From assembly GCF_001885945.1 (NCBI RefSeq), contig NZ_JXKQ01000007.1:1-64000 (forward strand): a stretch of 64,000 nt of DNA, read 5' to 3'. A program made the position numbers and the translations under genes. Under the pieces are notes generated by a model. That model did not search any database, was not told where the DNA came from, and worked only from the letters and a program-made list of their open reading frames with translations. The stretch's first letter is position 1; every line of letters starts with the position of its first letter. Below, piece after piece: positions 16,701 to 24,090 of this stretch. Origin of the DNA: Enterococcus hermanniensis (lineage in GTDB: Bacteria > Bacillota > Bacilli > Lactobacillales > Enterococcaceae).

Positions 16701-17843
16701 TTAGTTTTCTTTGAATCCCATCATGATTCCTAAGCCAATCCCTAAAACGATCAATGATGTCCCACCTTGGCTCAAAATCGGTAGCGGAATCCCCGTTAAA
16801 GGTAAAATTCCGATCGCTGCTCCAATATTTTCAAAAATTTGGAACAACAAGCCAAAAACAAAAGAAACGGCAACATATAAATTGGCTTTATTATTTGTTC
16901 GAATAGCAGTAGAAAGTATTTGATAAAATAAGTAAAAGTAAAGAAACACAACAAACGTTGCGCCTATAAAACCAAAACTCTCTCCTACTACTGTAAAGAT
17001 CATGTCGGATTCTCGAACAGGCACATATACGGCGGTTTGCTCGGATCCTTTTCCGATTAACCCACCAGATCCAATGGCATATAAACTTTGGACTTGCTGA
17101 TAGGCGATGGAATCTTTGTATTGAAAAGGATCGACCCAAGCTCGTACTCGATCTAATTGATAGGTCTTAAAGTGAAGCGCATAAAGTAATTTGTTTCCCC
17201 ATTTACTAAAAACCAAAAAGAGTAACGTACCGCCTGCACTCGCGCCTAAACCAGTGATTACTGCTAAAATTTTCCAGTGCATCCCGGATATGACAAATAA
17301 CGCGCCTAAAATAGCAATAAAAACTAAGCTGGTCCCAAAATCGCGTTGGACGAACATCAAAATAAAGGTCGGTAAACTGTACAATAAAATCTTTCCTAAA
17401 TACTGCAAGTCACTTTTCAAGGTCCGGTCCGTGCACTTCATCTCATAAGTCACTGTTAAACGAACCATAAAAAGTACAAAACTTAATTTCATCAGTTCAG
17501 ATGGTTGAAATGAAAATCCACCAAATCGTAACCAACGTTTTGTCCCAGTCACTAAGTACATGGCTGGATCATAAAACCAGTACAGCAAAGCCATGATACC
17601 TAAAGAAATGACATAGAATACCGGTGCATATTTCAAGAAAGTAGCCGTTTTAAAACGACTAACAATTCCCATCGCCAATAAGGAAAGACAACAAAAAATA
17701 ATTTGTTTGATCATGACATTTTTTACGTTTGCACCATCTAGATTAGCCGCCAGCGTTTGAACAATGACACTGATCACATAAAAAACTAGGATCGGTAAAA
17801 ACAATGAATAATTAAATGATTCGTAATTCAGACGTTTTTTCAT
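16701..17843 (-). CDS. rodA: SEDS peptidoglycan glycosyltransferase, RodA type
   Basis: 380 residues with about ten membrane helices. Family signatures: FSFQPSELMKLSFVLF in the middle, QRDFGTSLVFIAILGA, the long loop with QVQSLYAIGSGGLIGKG, and GIPLPILSQGGTSL at the end. SEDS proteins polymerise lipid II with a partner class B PBP, which is not present here. The ATG overlaps the upstream SEDS gene by 32 bases, so the two paralogues are cotranscribed behind the M-box. RodA is the closer fit, since there is no division gene cluster. It may be an accessory copy used at low Mg2+. Confidence 0.85.
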   Translation of the reverse strand: MKKRLNYESFNYSLFLPILVFYVISVIVQTLAANLDGANVKNVMIKQIIFCCLSLLAMGIVSRFKTATFLKYAPVFYVISLGIMALLYWFYDPAMYLVTGTKRWLRFGGFSFQPSELMKLSFVLFMVRLTVTYEMKCTDRTLKSDLQYLGKILLYSLPTFILMFVQRDFGTSLVFIAILGALFVISGMHWKILAVITGLGASAGGTLLFLVFSKWGNKLLYALHFKTYQLDRVRAWVDPFQYKDSIAYQQVQSLYAIGSGGLIGKGSEQTAVYVPVRESDMIFTVVGESFGFIGATFVVFLYFYLFYQILSTAIRTNNKANLYVAVSFVFGLLFQIFENIGAAIGILPLTGIPLPILSQGGTSLIVLGIGLGIMMGFKEN

Positions 17844-18963
17844 TGGTACGATCCTCCGAAGAAAATTTTAAGCAGACACCAAGTGCTATCGATAATAAAA
17901 GATAACTTGTTCCACCGTAACTAATAAAGGGCAACGGAATCCCAGTCATTGGGATCAACCCCAAAATACTCGCAATATTGATACTTGTTTGGATCAACAA
18001 GAGCGTTCCGACACCAAAATAAATCAAACTAACTTGCTGTTGTGTCTCTTTTGATGCCAATACAAATAATCTTAAAATGAGTAAAAAGAGCATTGCTAAA
18101 ACAATCAGACCAACGATCAGCCCTAATTCTTCAACTAAAATAGAATAGACAAAATCCGTTTCTGCTACTGGTAAGTAGCCTTTTTTAGTGATGCTGTTTC
18201 CAAGACCTCTACCAAAAAATCCACCGTTGTATAATGCATAATAAGAATTACTCATTTGAAACCCTTTGCCATACGGATCTAAAAATGGATTTCCCACTAA
18301 GCGAATCCGATCATACGTGTGCGCAAAGATTCCTCGCAGTAATTGATGACTGCCTAAGAAAAGAATTAGTCCGCCAGTCGCAACTGCGGCTAAAGCCAGT
18401 GCTAAAAAAATCAAGATCGTTAACTGATAAGGAAATTGTGCAGTCGATATAATGACGAATGCAATCAGCCAAATCATGATTGCTCCAGTAACTTTAGGCT
18501 GGAATAAAACTAGTAAACTGCTGAGAAAAACGATACTGCACGGTGCAACTAATTCTCTAGTTGTTCGTTCTTTGCGAAAGAAATAGGCTAAATAAAAAAT
18601 CAATGCGACATTGGTAACATCCGAGGGCTGAAATTGAATTCCCATAATCGACACCCATCGCTGTGCTCCGTTAATACTCACTCCATGAATCTTAACTAAA
18701 ACCAAACTAACCAGTCCAATCGCCAACAAAATTTTGGCAAATTTTCCTTGTAACATCACAGTGCTTTTTACTCGATAAATCAGTAACATAATCATCCAGC
18801 TTAGTCCCATAAAAATTGCTTGCTTCATAAATAATGAAAATTGATTTTCTCCAGCAGCTATCAAGCGATAAGAGCTTGCACTGTAGACCATCAAAAGACC
18901 GATTGTGCTCGTGCCTAAATAAGGCAACACTAAAAGCCAATCGATCTTTTTCCTTCTTATCAT
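17812..18963 (-). CDS. SEDS-family protein, RodA/FtsW type, first gene behind M-box
   Basis: 383 residues from the ATG at 18961-18963, preceded by GAGGAGGAAATAAAG; the frame is open upstream to 19110, but that stretch contains the leader terminator and must be untranslated. About ten membrane helices. Signatures include IQFQPSDVTNVALIFY, FQPKVTGAIMIWLIAF, ALYNGGFFGRGLGNS and GIPLPFISYGGTSYL. The common QPSE reads QPSD, a conservative change. It is the first gene of an operon under the M-box leader, followed by a second SEDS gene and the PAP2-LCP fusion. Confidence 0.85.
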   Translation of the reverse strand: MIRRKKIDWLLVLPYLGTSTIGLLMVYSASSYRLIAAGENQFSLFMKQAIFMGLSWMIMLLIYRVKSTVMLQGKFAKILLAIGLVSLVLVKIHGVSINGAQRWVSIMGIQFQPSDVTNVALIFYLAYFFRKERTTRELVAPCSIVFLSSLLVLFQPKVTGAIMIWLIAFVIISTAQFPYQLTILIFLALALAAVATGGLILFLGSHQLLRGIFAHTYDRIRLVGNPFLDPYGKGFQMSNSYYALYNGGFFGRGLGNSITKKGYLPVAETDFVYSILVEELGLIVGLIVLAMLFLLILRLFVLASKETQQQVSLIYFGVGTLLLIQTSINIASILGLIPMTGIPLPFISYGGTSYLLLSIALGVCLKFSSEDRTNEKTSELRII

Positions 18964-19024
18964 CTTTATTTCCTCCTCTTCGTCTAAGTCGATGTTATAG
19001 ACGAGAGTAGCACCACAAATAACT

Positions 19025-19072
19025 AAAAAAAGACACCAAACGTTAGCAAAAAGAACTAACAAGTTTGGTGTC
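19025..19072 (-). terminator. M-box expression-platform terminator
   Basis: On the minus strand GACACCAAAC (19063-19072) pairs with GTTTGGTGTC (19032-19041); five inner base pairs (19042-19046 with 19056-19060) extend the stem across a two-base bulge, and T7 follows at 19025-19031. It lies between the M-box aptamer and the first SEDS gene, 61 bases upstream of its ATG. The CTTGTTAG of its 5' arm also occurs at the start of the aptamer, so the two could compete for the same 3' strand, as needed for a switch. Confidence 0.85.
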
Positions 19073-19078
19073 TCATAC

Positions 19079-19245
19079 AATCTCATCGTCTGAGTTTTAG
19101 CACTAAACAACGTAAAGAATTACTCTTAGCTATATTATGAAAAGCCTTAATCCGACAATTCCTGTTTTACACATTGGCGTCTTTCGACGTTTCTGCGCAA
19201 TAGCTTATGTTTGTTTAGGAGCCTCACCTAACAAGTTCACTTATA
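19079..19245 (-). ncRNA. M-box (ykoK-type) magnesium riboswitch
   Basis: Read on the minus strand, the conserved M-box blocks occur in order and spacing: GTTAGGTGAGGCTCCT (19218-19233), the GCTATTGC then CAGAAACGTCGAAAGACGCC block (about 19174-19207), AACAGG, and GTGCTAAAACTC (about 19092-19103). This aptamer folds when Mg2+ is high and favours a downstream terminator, which is present at 19025-19072. M-boxes usually control Mg2+ transporters; here the first gene is a SEDS cell-wall polymerase. A promoter fits immediately upstream. Confidence 0.93.
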
Positions 19246-19261
19246 TTTACTTTCACAAAGA

Positions 19262-19290
19262 ATACTACTTTCTCTGACGATAAATATCAA
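19262..19290 (-). promoter_or_regulatory. probable promoter of the M-box/SEDS operon
   Basis: On the minus strand TTGATA (19285-19290, one mismatch to TTGACA) is separated by exactly 17 bases from TAGTAT (19262-19267, two mismatches to TATAAT). Transcription would start near 19255, about ten bases before the M-box aptamer. Spacing and position make this a good sigma-A promoter candidate. Confidence 0.7.
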
Positions 19291-19474
19291 AAGTTTTCGT
19301 GAGATATAACCATTTCTTTAGATTTATTTATAAAATAACTAGAATTAAATTTTAAAATCACATTTATGTCAAAAAATATAGAATATGCTTTACGTAAATA
19401 TCATAATAGATATCTTAGCTTAATAAGTCGCCAAGCATGGTTTTCCAGCCGACACTAATGAAATCACAACAAGC

Positions 19475-19494
19475 CCTCTCCTTTTCAGGAGAGG
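19475..19494 (-). terminator. hairpin after pentapeptide-repeat gene
   Basis: A perfect 8-base stem (CCTCTCCT 19475-19482 with AGGAGAGG 19487-19494) and a four-base loop, 10 bases after the stop of the pentapeptide-repeat gene. The T tract on the minus strand is weak, so termination may be partial or protein-assisted. Confidence 0.5.
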
Positions 19495-19504
19495 ATGTAG
19501 TTGT

Positions 19505-20137
19505 TTATTCTATTATCTCTACTCCCAAACCTGTAGCAATCGTCAATGCTTGATAGGCTGTGACTTTCATCCCGTTCAACTGTTCCATCGAAAAAGCAAT
19601 TTTACTAAATTGATTAGTAGTAAAATCCAAGTCCCTTAAATTTGTACGCATCCAATTACTATTATCAAGTTGATTATTCACAAGAAATAGATGTTTCCAC
19701 GTCACTTCATAAAATTCGCTATCTGTTAATTGACAATTCTCAAAAGCTACATGTTTTAAATTTGTATTACTAAATGAGCCAAAGTTGATCACACAATCCT
19801 TGAACTGACAATCTCGTAAATAACTTTCCGCAAAATTACACCCAGTTAATTTACAATTTTCAAAAGTCACTTGATGAAAGCTACCACCTATCCAGTCAAG
19901 ATTTGAAAAATCACAATTTTTGAATCCTGTATTACTGGCTTCAAATCGGAGCAATTTTGTGCGCTGCATTGTGATTTTTTCTAAAATTGAACGGCGAACA
20001 ATCACGTTTTCAAAAGTCAAATAACTATAGTCTTCATCACTACCATGAACTTCCTCTATCAAGGCCTCATCCTCTAAGTAAAAATTAGTTGAAAAAGAAT
20101 GGGGTAAATTTGGCGGGGCTGGATAATTTTTTGTCAT
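19505..20137 (-). CDS. Qnr/MfpA-like pentapeptide-repeat protein
   Basis: 210 residues. From about residue 40 to 185 the sequence follows the A/C/S-D/N-L/F-x-x five-residue rhythm (for example FKNCDFSNLDW, CKLTGCNFAESYLRDCQF, NTNLKHVAFENC), which builds a right-handed beta-helix. Length and a C-terminal dimerisation-like helix fit the Qnr family, DNA mimics that protect gyrase from fluoroquinolones. Chromosomal Qnr-like genes of this length occur in enterococci. Quinolone protection is only inferred. Single gene, own RBS. Confidence 0.7.
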   Translation of the reverse strand: MTKNYPAPPNLPHSFSTNFYLEDEALIEEVHGSDEDYSYLTFENVIVRRSILEKITMQRTKLLRFEASNTGFKNCDFSNLDWIGGSFHQVTFENCKLTGCNFAESYLRDCQFKDCVINFGSFSNTNLKHVAFENCQLTDSEFYEVTWKHLFLVNNQLDNSNWMRTNLRDLDFTTNQFSKIAFSMEQLNGMKVTAYQALTIATGLGVEIIE

Positions 20138-20288
20138 ATTTTAACTCCTCATCTGGATTGATCTGCTTCTTAGTGTGCCACAAAAAAGAGGAATTCTCTA
20201 GTCGAAGTAAATTTTTCTGATGTAAAAGAAGTTAACAAGAGCTTTTTATTTTGAAGCATGATAAAATTATCTTCGAACGAGGTGAATT

Positions 20289-20858
20289 ATGAATAATAAA
20301 TTAAAAGAGTGGCTTCCGATAGTCCTAATTATCTTATTAGTTTTTCTAGCTAGAATGTTTGTTTTTTCTCCTGTCAAAGTAGATGGACATTCTATGGATC
20401 CTTCATTGCATGATGGGCAACGATTGATCACATCCAAAATATCTTCACTCCAACGACAAGATATCATCACTACAAAAGAACCCGATGATGAAAGTGTGTA
20501 TGTCGTAAAACGAATCATTGGACTACCTGGCGATCGCGTAATCATGAAAAATGATGTTTTGACTGTTAATGGTAAAACATACGACGAGTCCTACCTTGAC
20601 GATTACAAGCAAAAATTCAAAAAGGATAAACTAGCGAGTGAGTATTCGTATAGTACAGGATTCCAAGAACAAGCGGCCAATGCGACTAGCTTCACCAATG
20701 ATTTTGATGTCACTGTTCCCGATAATAAATACTTTGTTTTAGGAGACAATCGACTAATTTCAAAAGACAGCCGAATTTTCGGATTTGTCGATAAATCTTT
20801 GATTCAAGGAAAAGTTGTTTTGCGTTTTTGGCCATTGAATGAATTTAAGATCTTTTAA
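20289..20858 (+). CDS. lepB: type I signal peptidase
   Basis: 189 residues with one N-terminal membrane helix (about 8-26). The catalytic Ser35 lies in VDGHSMDPSL and the general base Lys74 in YVVKRIIGLPGD; box E is YFVLGDNRLISKDSRIFG. All catalytic elements are present, so it should cleave Sec and Tat signal peptides outside the membrane. GAGGTGAATT precedes the ATG. Single gene with a strong terminator. Firmicutes often have several paralogues, so this may not be the only copy. Confidence 0.95.
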   Translation: MNNKLKEWLPIVLIILLVFLARMFVFSPVKVDGHSMDPSLHDGQRLITSKISSLQRQDIITTKEPDDESVYVVKRIIGLPGDRVIMKNDVLTVNGKTYDESYLDDYKQKFKKDKLASEYSYSTGFQEQAANATSFTNDFDVTVPDNKYFVLGDNRLISKDSRIFGFVDKSLIQGKVVLRFWPLNEFKIF

Positions 20859-20860
20859 AT

Positions 20861-20895
20861 AAAAAGCCATGACATAATATGTCATGGCTTTTTTG
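20861..20895. terminator. bidirectional intrinsic terminator
   Basis: AAAAAGCCATGACATA pairs with TATGTCATGGCTTTTT with A and T runs on both sides. It separates the convergent lepB and yolD-like genes. Confidence 0.85.
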
Positions 20896-20900
20896 ATTTT

Positions 20901-21329
20901 TCATTCATCGATCTCTTTGTTTTTTTGTGAAAAGATTTTTGAAGGCAAAATAATTTCCGCATGATGAATCTGCTCCATTGTCAGTTGAAGGATGCCTTGT
21001 TTTTCTTCATTTATAAAAATTAGATTCTCCCTTTGACCAGTCACTTTCCCGATTAGGTCATTGTGAAAATCCCCTTCGCTGTCCAAAATTGATAATTGAA
21101 GCGCAATACGACTACGTTTTACGTAAGCTTGCTGTAGCAATACACCAATTTCTTCCATGCTCATTTGTTGCTTTTCTTTGTTTATCTGACTACGTTGCTG
21201 ACTGTCTTTTGCTAGTACTGCAGTATGATCGGATAAGTAAAAACCTACCCACTTCAACATACCACGATCTTGGTAAACCCGTTTAGCTTCAAGAAAAAGT
21301 TTTTTTGCGCTTTCATCGTCATAAATCAT
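20901..21329 (-). CDS. YolD-like protein, partner of Y-family polymerase
   Basis: 142 residues. It has the DRGMLKWVGFYLSDHTAVL start region and a central PxxSxL-like region typical of YolD-like proteins, which are small partners encoded beside UvrX-type polymerases and are thought to act like UmuD. It starts two bases after the polymerase gene ends, so both are in one SOS-controlled operon. Direct biochemical function is not known. Confidence 0.75.
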   Translation of the reverse strand: MIYDDESAKKLFLEAKRVYQDRGMLKWVGFYLSDHTAVLAKDSQQRSQINKEKQQMSMEEIGVLLQQAYVKRSRIALQLSILDSEGDFHNDLIGKVTGQRENLIFINEEKQGILQLTMEQIHHAEIILPSKIFSQKNKEIDE

Positions 21330-21331
21330 CG

Positions 21332-22630
21332 TTACTCAAGTCCTTCCATCCCACCTGCATGCCCACCAACAAGTCCGGCTCGTTTGATCGCAGTTGCACC
21401 TTCAGTCATTGAATGGGCGCGGACGATTGATGCAAATTTATAACGACTTCGAATTTGAGCAATCACCTCATCGATTTGATCTTCTTTGATCGTTTTTTGC
21501 GGTTCTTCAAAAAGATTTAGTTGTAAGCTTCCTGCAGAAGATAGACTAGAAACCGTAATAACTATTTTACGAACTTCAGAACGATTCCAATATCTTTCGA
21601 ATAATCCAATCGCTGCTGCGGTTAGTTCTTTTGATTGTTGCGTCGCAGGTATTTTTTGTTGGTGTTGAAATCCCTCACGCTTACCCTTTCCATAGTAGGC
21701 ATAACTAATACCCAAATGTAGCGTAGCACCTAATAAATTTTTTTTACGTAATCTTTGAGAGACTTGCTCACAAATCTCTGCAATCACTGTTATTATATCT
21801 ACTTTACGCACATAATTTTTTGGTAAAATTTGAGAGTTACCAATTGATTTCTCTTGATTTGAGGATGGTTCCTTTTGTGAGAGTACTGAACGATCAATTC
21901 CCCATGCATGCATATAATGTTGCATCCCCATAACACCAAAATGATTTTTTAACTCAAACGGATCACTGTGAGCTAAATCTCCCATCGTATAAAAGCCCAT
22001 CAATTGATAGCGTCTTTCCATTCGTCTGCCTATTCCACAAAAATCACCTAATTTAATTGGCCAAATTTTTTCAGGAACATCTTGATAATGCCATTGTGCA
22101 AAGCGCGTAGAATCATGTTTAGCCTCAATATCCATAGCAATTTTAGCTAGCAATGGATTATCCCCGATTCCTAAAGTGGTATAAATACCTAATTGATCCA
22201 TAATTTGGGTTTGAATCTGTTTGGCTACTTCTGCCGAACTATCACCAAATAATTTCCAACTATGGGTCAAATCACCGAATTGCTCATCAATACTATAAGT
22301 ATGAATATCTTCCTCGGCCATATAGTGACGGAAAATTTTTTGAATTCGCATGTGATAGTCAATATAAAGTGTCATCCTAGGTGGAACAACAAGCAAATCT
22401 GGATGGTTCGGAATTTCAAACCCGCGACTCACATTACTAATACCTAATAATTCCTTTGCTTTAGGACTCGCTGCTAAGACCAGTCCTGAATTCTCACGAT
22501 CACCGCTCATAACGACTAACAGTGCCTCCAGAGGATCTACACCCAACTCGACACATTCAACACTGGCATAAAAACTTTTTGAATCCATGCAGAATACATC
22601 TCTAACTGGTTCTTCCATATAAAGATCCAT
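21332..22630 (-). CDS. uvrX: Y-family error-prone DNA polymerase, UvrX type
   Basis: 432 residues from the ATG at 22628-22630 (AAAGGAGAAGAGAA upstream; a GTG six codons before overlaps the RBS). Palm motifs: FCMDSKSFYASVECVELG at the start and YSIDEQFGDL near residue 118, which supply the acidic metal ligands. A helix-hairpin-helix-like segment (KLGDFCGIGRRMERR) and a little-finger domain follow. The group is related to DinB/UmuC and is found on phages, plasmids and chromosomes of Firmicutes, where it replicates across lesions. A LexA box lies 25 bases upstream of the start. Confidence 0.9.
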   Translation of the reverse strand: MDLYMEEPVRDVFCMDSKSFYASVECVELGVDPLEALLVVMSGDRENSGLVLAASPKAKELLGISNVSRGFEIPNHPDLLVVPPRMTLYIDYHMRIQKIFRHYMAEEDIHTYSIDEQFGDLTHSWKLFGDSSAEVAKQIQTQIMDQLGIYTTLGIGDNPLLAKIAMDIEAKHDSTRFAQWHYQDVPEKIWPIKLGDFCGIGRRMERRYQLMGFYTMGDLAHSDPFELKNHFGVMGMQHYMHAWGIDRSVLSQKEPSSNQEKSIGNSQILPKNYVRKVDIITVIAEICEQVSQRLRKKNLLGATLHLGISYAYYGKGKREGFQHQQKIPATQQSKELTAAAIGLFERYWNRSEVRKIVITVSSLSSAGSLQLNLFEEPQKTIKEDQIDEVIAQIRSRYKFASIVRAHSMTEGATAIKRAGLVGGHAGGMEGLE

Positions 22631-22655
22631 TTCTCTTCTCCTTTTCACGAAAAAA

Positions 22656-22669
22656 CAAACATACGTTCG
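22656..22669 (-). promoter_or_regulatory. LexA box of uvrX operon
   Basis: On the minus strand CGAACGTATGTTTG fits the Firmicutes LexA consensus CGAAC-RNRY-GTTYG exactly. It lies 25 bases before the polymerase start, so LexA or a LexA-like repressor would block the uvrX-yolD transcript until DNA damage. Confidence 0.85.
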
Positions 22670-22794
22670 TTTTTAGTTTAAAATTTTTTTTGTTGTTTGT
22701 CAATTATTCATCCATAGATCTCAGCATTAAATTTCGCAATGCTATTTTTTTAAGATGTTAAAATGAATGAACTTTAGCAGAAAGGAGCATTTCC

Positions 22795-23272
22795 ATGCAG
22801 CAAGTCTTAAAAAAGCAGAATTATTCTTTTCGTAAATCACGTTTTGCTAATTTTCATGATTTTATATTTGAACAGATCAATTTTTCTGCTGCTGATTTAC
22901 CCGGAGCTAATTTATTTCATGTAAAATTGGAAAATGCTGTAATTGCTGATACAACAACAAAATTTTTTCCCTTCATTGCCTTTTTCCAAAGGAGCATTTT
23001 TAGACTATAAGAAATGCTATGATCATCGCATTGTATAGTTATTGATCCCTAGTGAAGCTCAAAGAAGTTCGTCAACAACTACTTGTTGATGTTGTGATAA
23101 AGCAAAAGACCTCTTAATCAAAGGTATATCCACCAATAAAAATTACAGTGAGACCGTTTCTTATGTAGATGAATGGGTAACCGTTGAAAATTTTAATCTG
23201 AATCGCTGGATGGATTCAACTGGCGGAATTCATTTTTGACTGATGCGAAAAGAAGTGGAAAGTTATATGTAA
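22795..23272 (+). pseudogene. decayed pentapeptide-repeat/DUF5758 gene
   Basis: The first ~55 codons (MQQVLKKQNYSF..., FEQINFSAADLPGANLFHV) read as a pentapeptide-repeat protein, then the frame shifts near 22965. Another frame continues with GAFLDYKKCYDHRIV, a TAG, LLIPSEAQRSSST, a TGA, CCDKAKDLLIKGIS, YVDEWVTVENFNLNRW, STGGIHF, a second TGA and a final ESYM. This order matches the DUF5758 domain that ends many phage-type pentapeptide proteins. One frameshift and three stops make it a pseudogene. A good RBS (AAAGGAGC) remains at the old start. Confidence 0.8.
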
Positions 23273-23356
23273 AAAACAATATTGAATCTTTTCTTTCTAT
23301 TACTTCGGTGACCTGATAAAATGAGGAAGAAGAATGAGAAGGAGCCAAAAATATAG

Positions 23357-23833
23357 ATGGATGAAAAAAAATTAAATCTCGAACTGACACAAAAATATAT
23401 GAAGTTGAATAGTTTATTCATGCAATTTTTTAGAGAAAATACTCGAGGACCTTTTAAATTTGAAAATAGAAATCGTGGACAAGGCCAAATATTAAGTATT
23501 ATTCGCGAGCACGGAAAAATTTCACAAAAAGACTTAGTTAATCAATTAGATATGCGTCCTCAATCTGCTTCTGAAATGATTCGTAAGTTAGAAAAAAAGG
23601 AGTATATCACACGTGAAAAATCTGAAAAAGATAAACGCGTGATGGAAATTTATCTAACCTCAAGAGGAAAAATGGCAGCTCAACAATCAGATGATTTTCA
23701 GCCGGTTATTTTAGAAGCGCTGACTTCTGAAGAAAAAGCACAATTTGATCATATCATGACAAAATTAATCAACGAAATTGAACCTCAGGTCAAACATCGG
23801 CCACGTGATCGTTGGGGAAATAGAAATAATTAA
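23357..23833 (+). CDS. MarR-family transcriptional regulator
   Basis: 158 residues. A winged helix-turn-helix is visible at about 40-105 (ILSIIREHGKISQKDLVNQL, RPQSASEMIRKLEKKEYI, KDKRVMEIYLTSRG). Flanking helices would form the dimer interface. AAGGAGC precedes the ATG. It stands alone, so its target is not obvious from context; self-regulation is usual in the family. A strong terminator follows. Confidence 0.9.
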   Translation: MDEKKLNLELTQKYMKLNSLFMQFFRENTRGPFKFENRNRGQGQILSIIREHGKISQKDLVNQLDMRPQSASEMIRKLEKKEYITREKSEKDKRVMEIYLTSRGKMAAQQSDDFQPVILEALTSEEKAQFDHIMTKLINEIEPQVKHRPRDRWGNRNN

Positions 23834-23841
23834 ATATAAAA

Positions 23842-23881
23842 AAAGACTGGCGCTAAAAATTAATTTAGCGCTAGTCTTTTA
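23842..23881. terminator. bidirectional intrinsic terminator
   Basis: AAAGACTGGCGCTAAA pairs with TTTAGCGCTAGTCTTT around a short AT loop, with one mismatch. It lies between the convergent MarR gene and the 53-residue gene. Confidence 0.85.
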
Positions 23882-23886
23882 AGGTT

Positions 23887-24048
23887 CTAATTTTTCTTAC
23901 GGTTTTTAATTTTAGTTGTGACATAGCCGATTGCTAAGACTGATAATATTTTGAATCCTAACGATTTTACTGCACTTTTATCTTTCGAGTGGTTCTTACC
24001 AGGATGCTTTTTAGCTTGAACTGGTTTTTTCTCTAAAAGATGGATCAT
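23887..24048 (-). CDS. 53-residue basic protein with one hydrophobic helix
   Basis: Starts MIHLLEKKPVQAKKHPG; a highly basic N-terminal half is followed by a hydrophobic stretch (about 31-42, GFKILSVLAIGYV) and a basic end. AAGGGGAGAACAAC precedes the ATG. It shares with the 41-residue gene at 11400 the layout of a charged head and one short span, but not the sequence. Function unknown. Confidence 0.55.
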   Translation of the reverse strand: MIHLLEKKPVQAKKHPGKNHSKDKSAVKSLGFKILSVLAIGYVTTKIKNRKKN

Positions 24049-24090
24049 GTTGTTCTCCCCTTCCCATTAATTCGCTACAAGTAGGCATTT

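Noticed and set aside
18964-19110. N-terminal extension of the first SEDS gene
   Set aside because: The extension would be encoded by the leader terminator hairpin and T tract; the ATG at 18961-18963 has the AGGAGG site.
22795-23272. In-frame TGA codons in the pentapeptide/DUF5758 remnant as further selenocysteine sites
   Set aside because: The gene also has a frameshift and a TAG, and the TGA positions correspond to ordinary residues of the domain rather than to redox Cys; decay is the simpler explanation.
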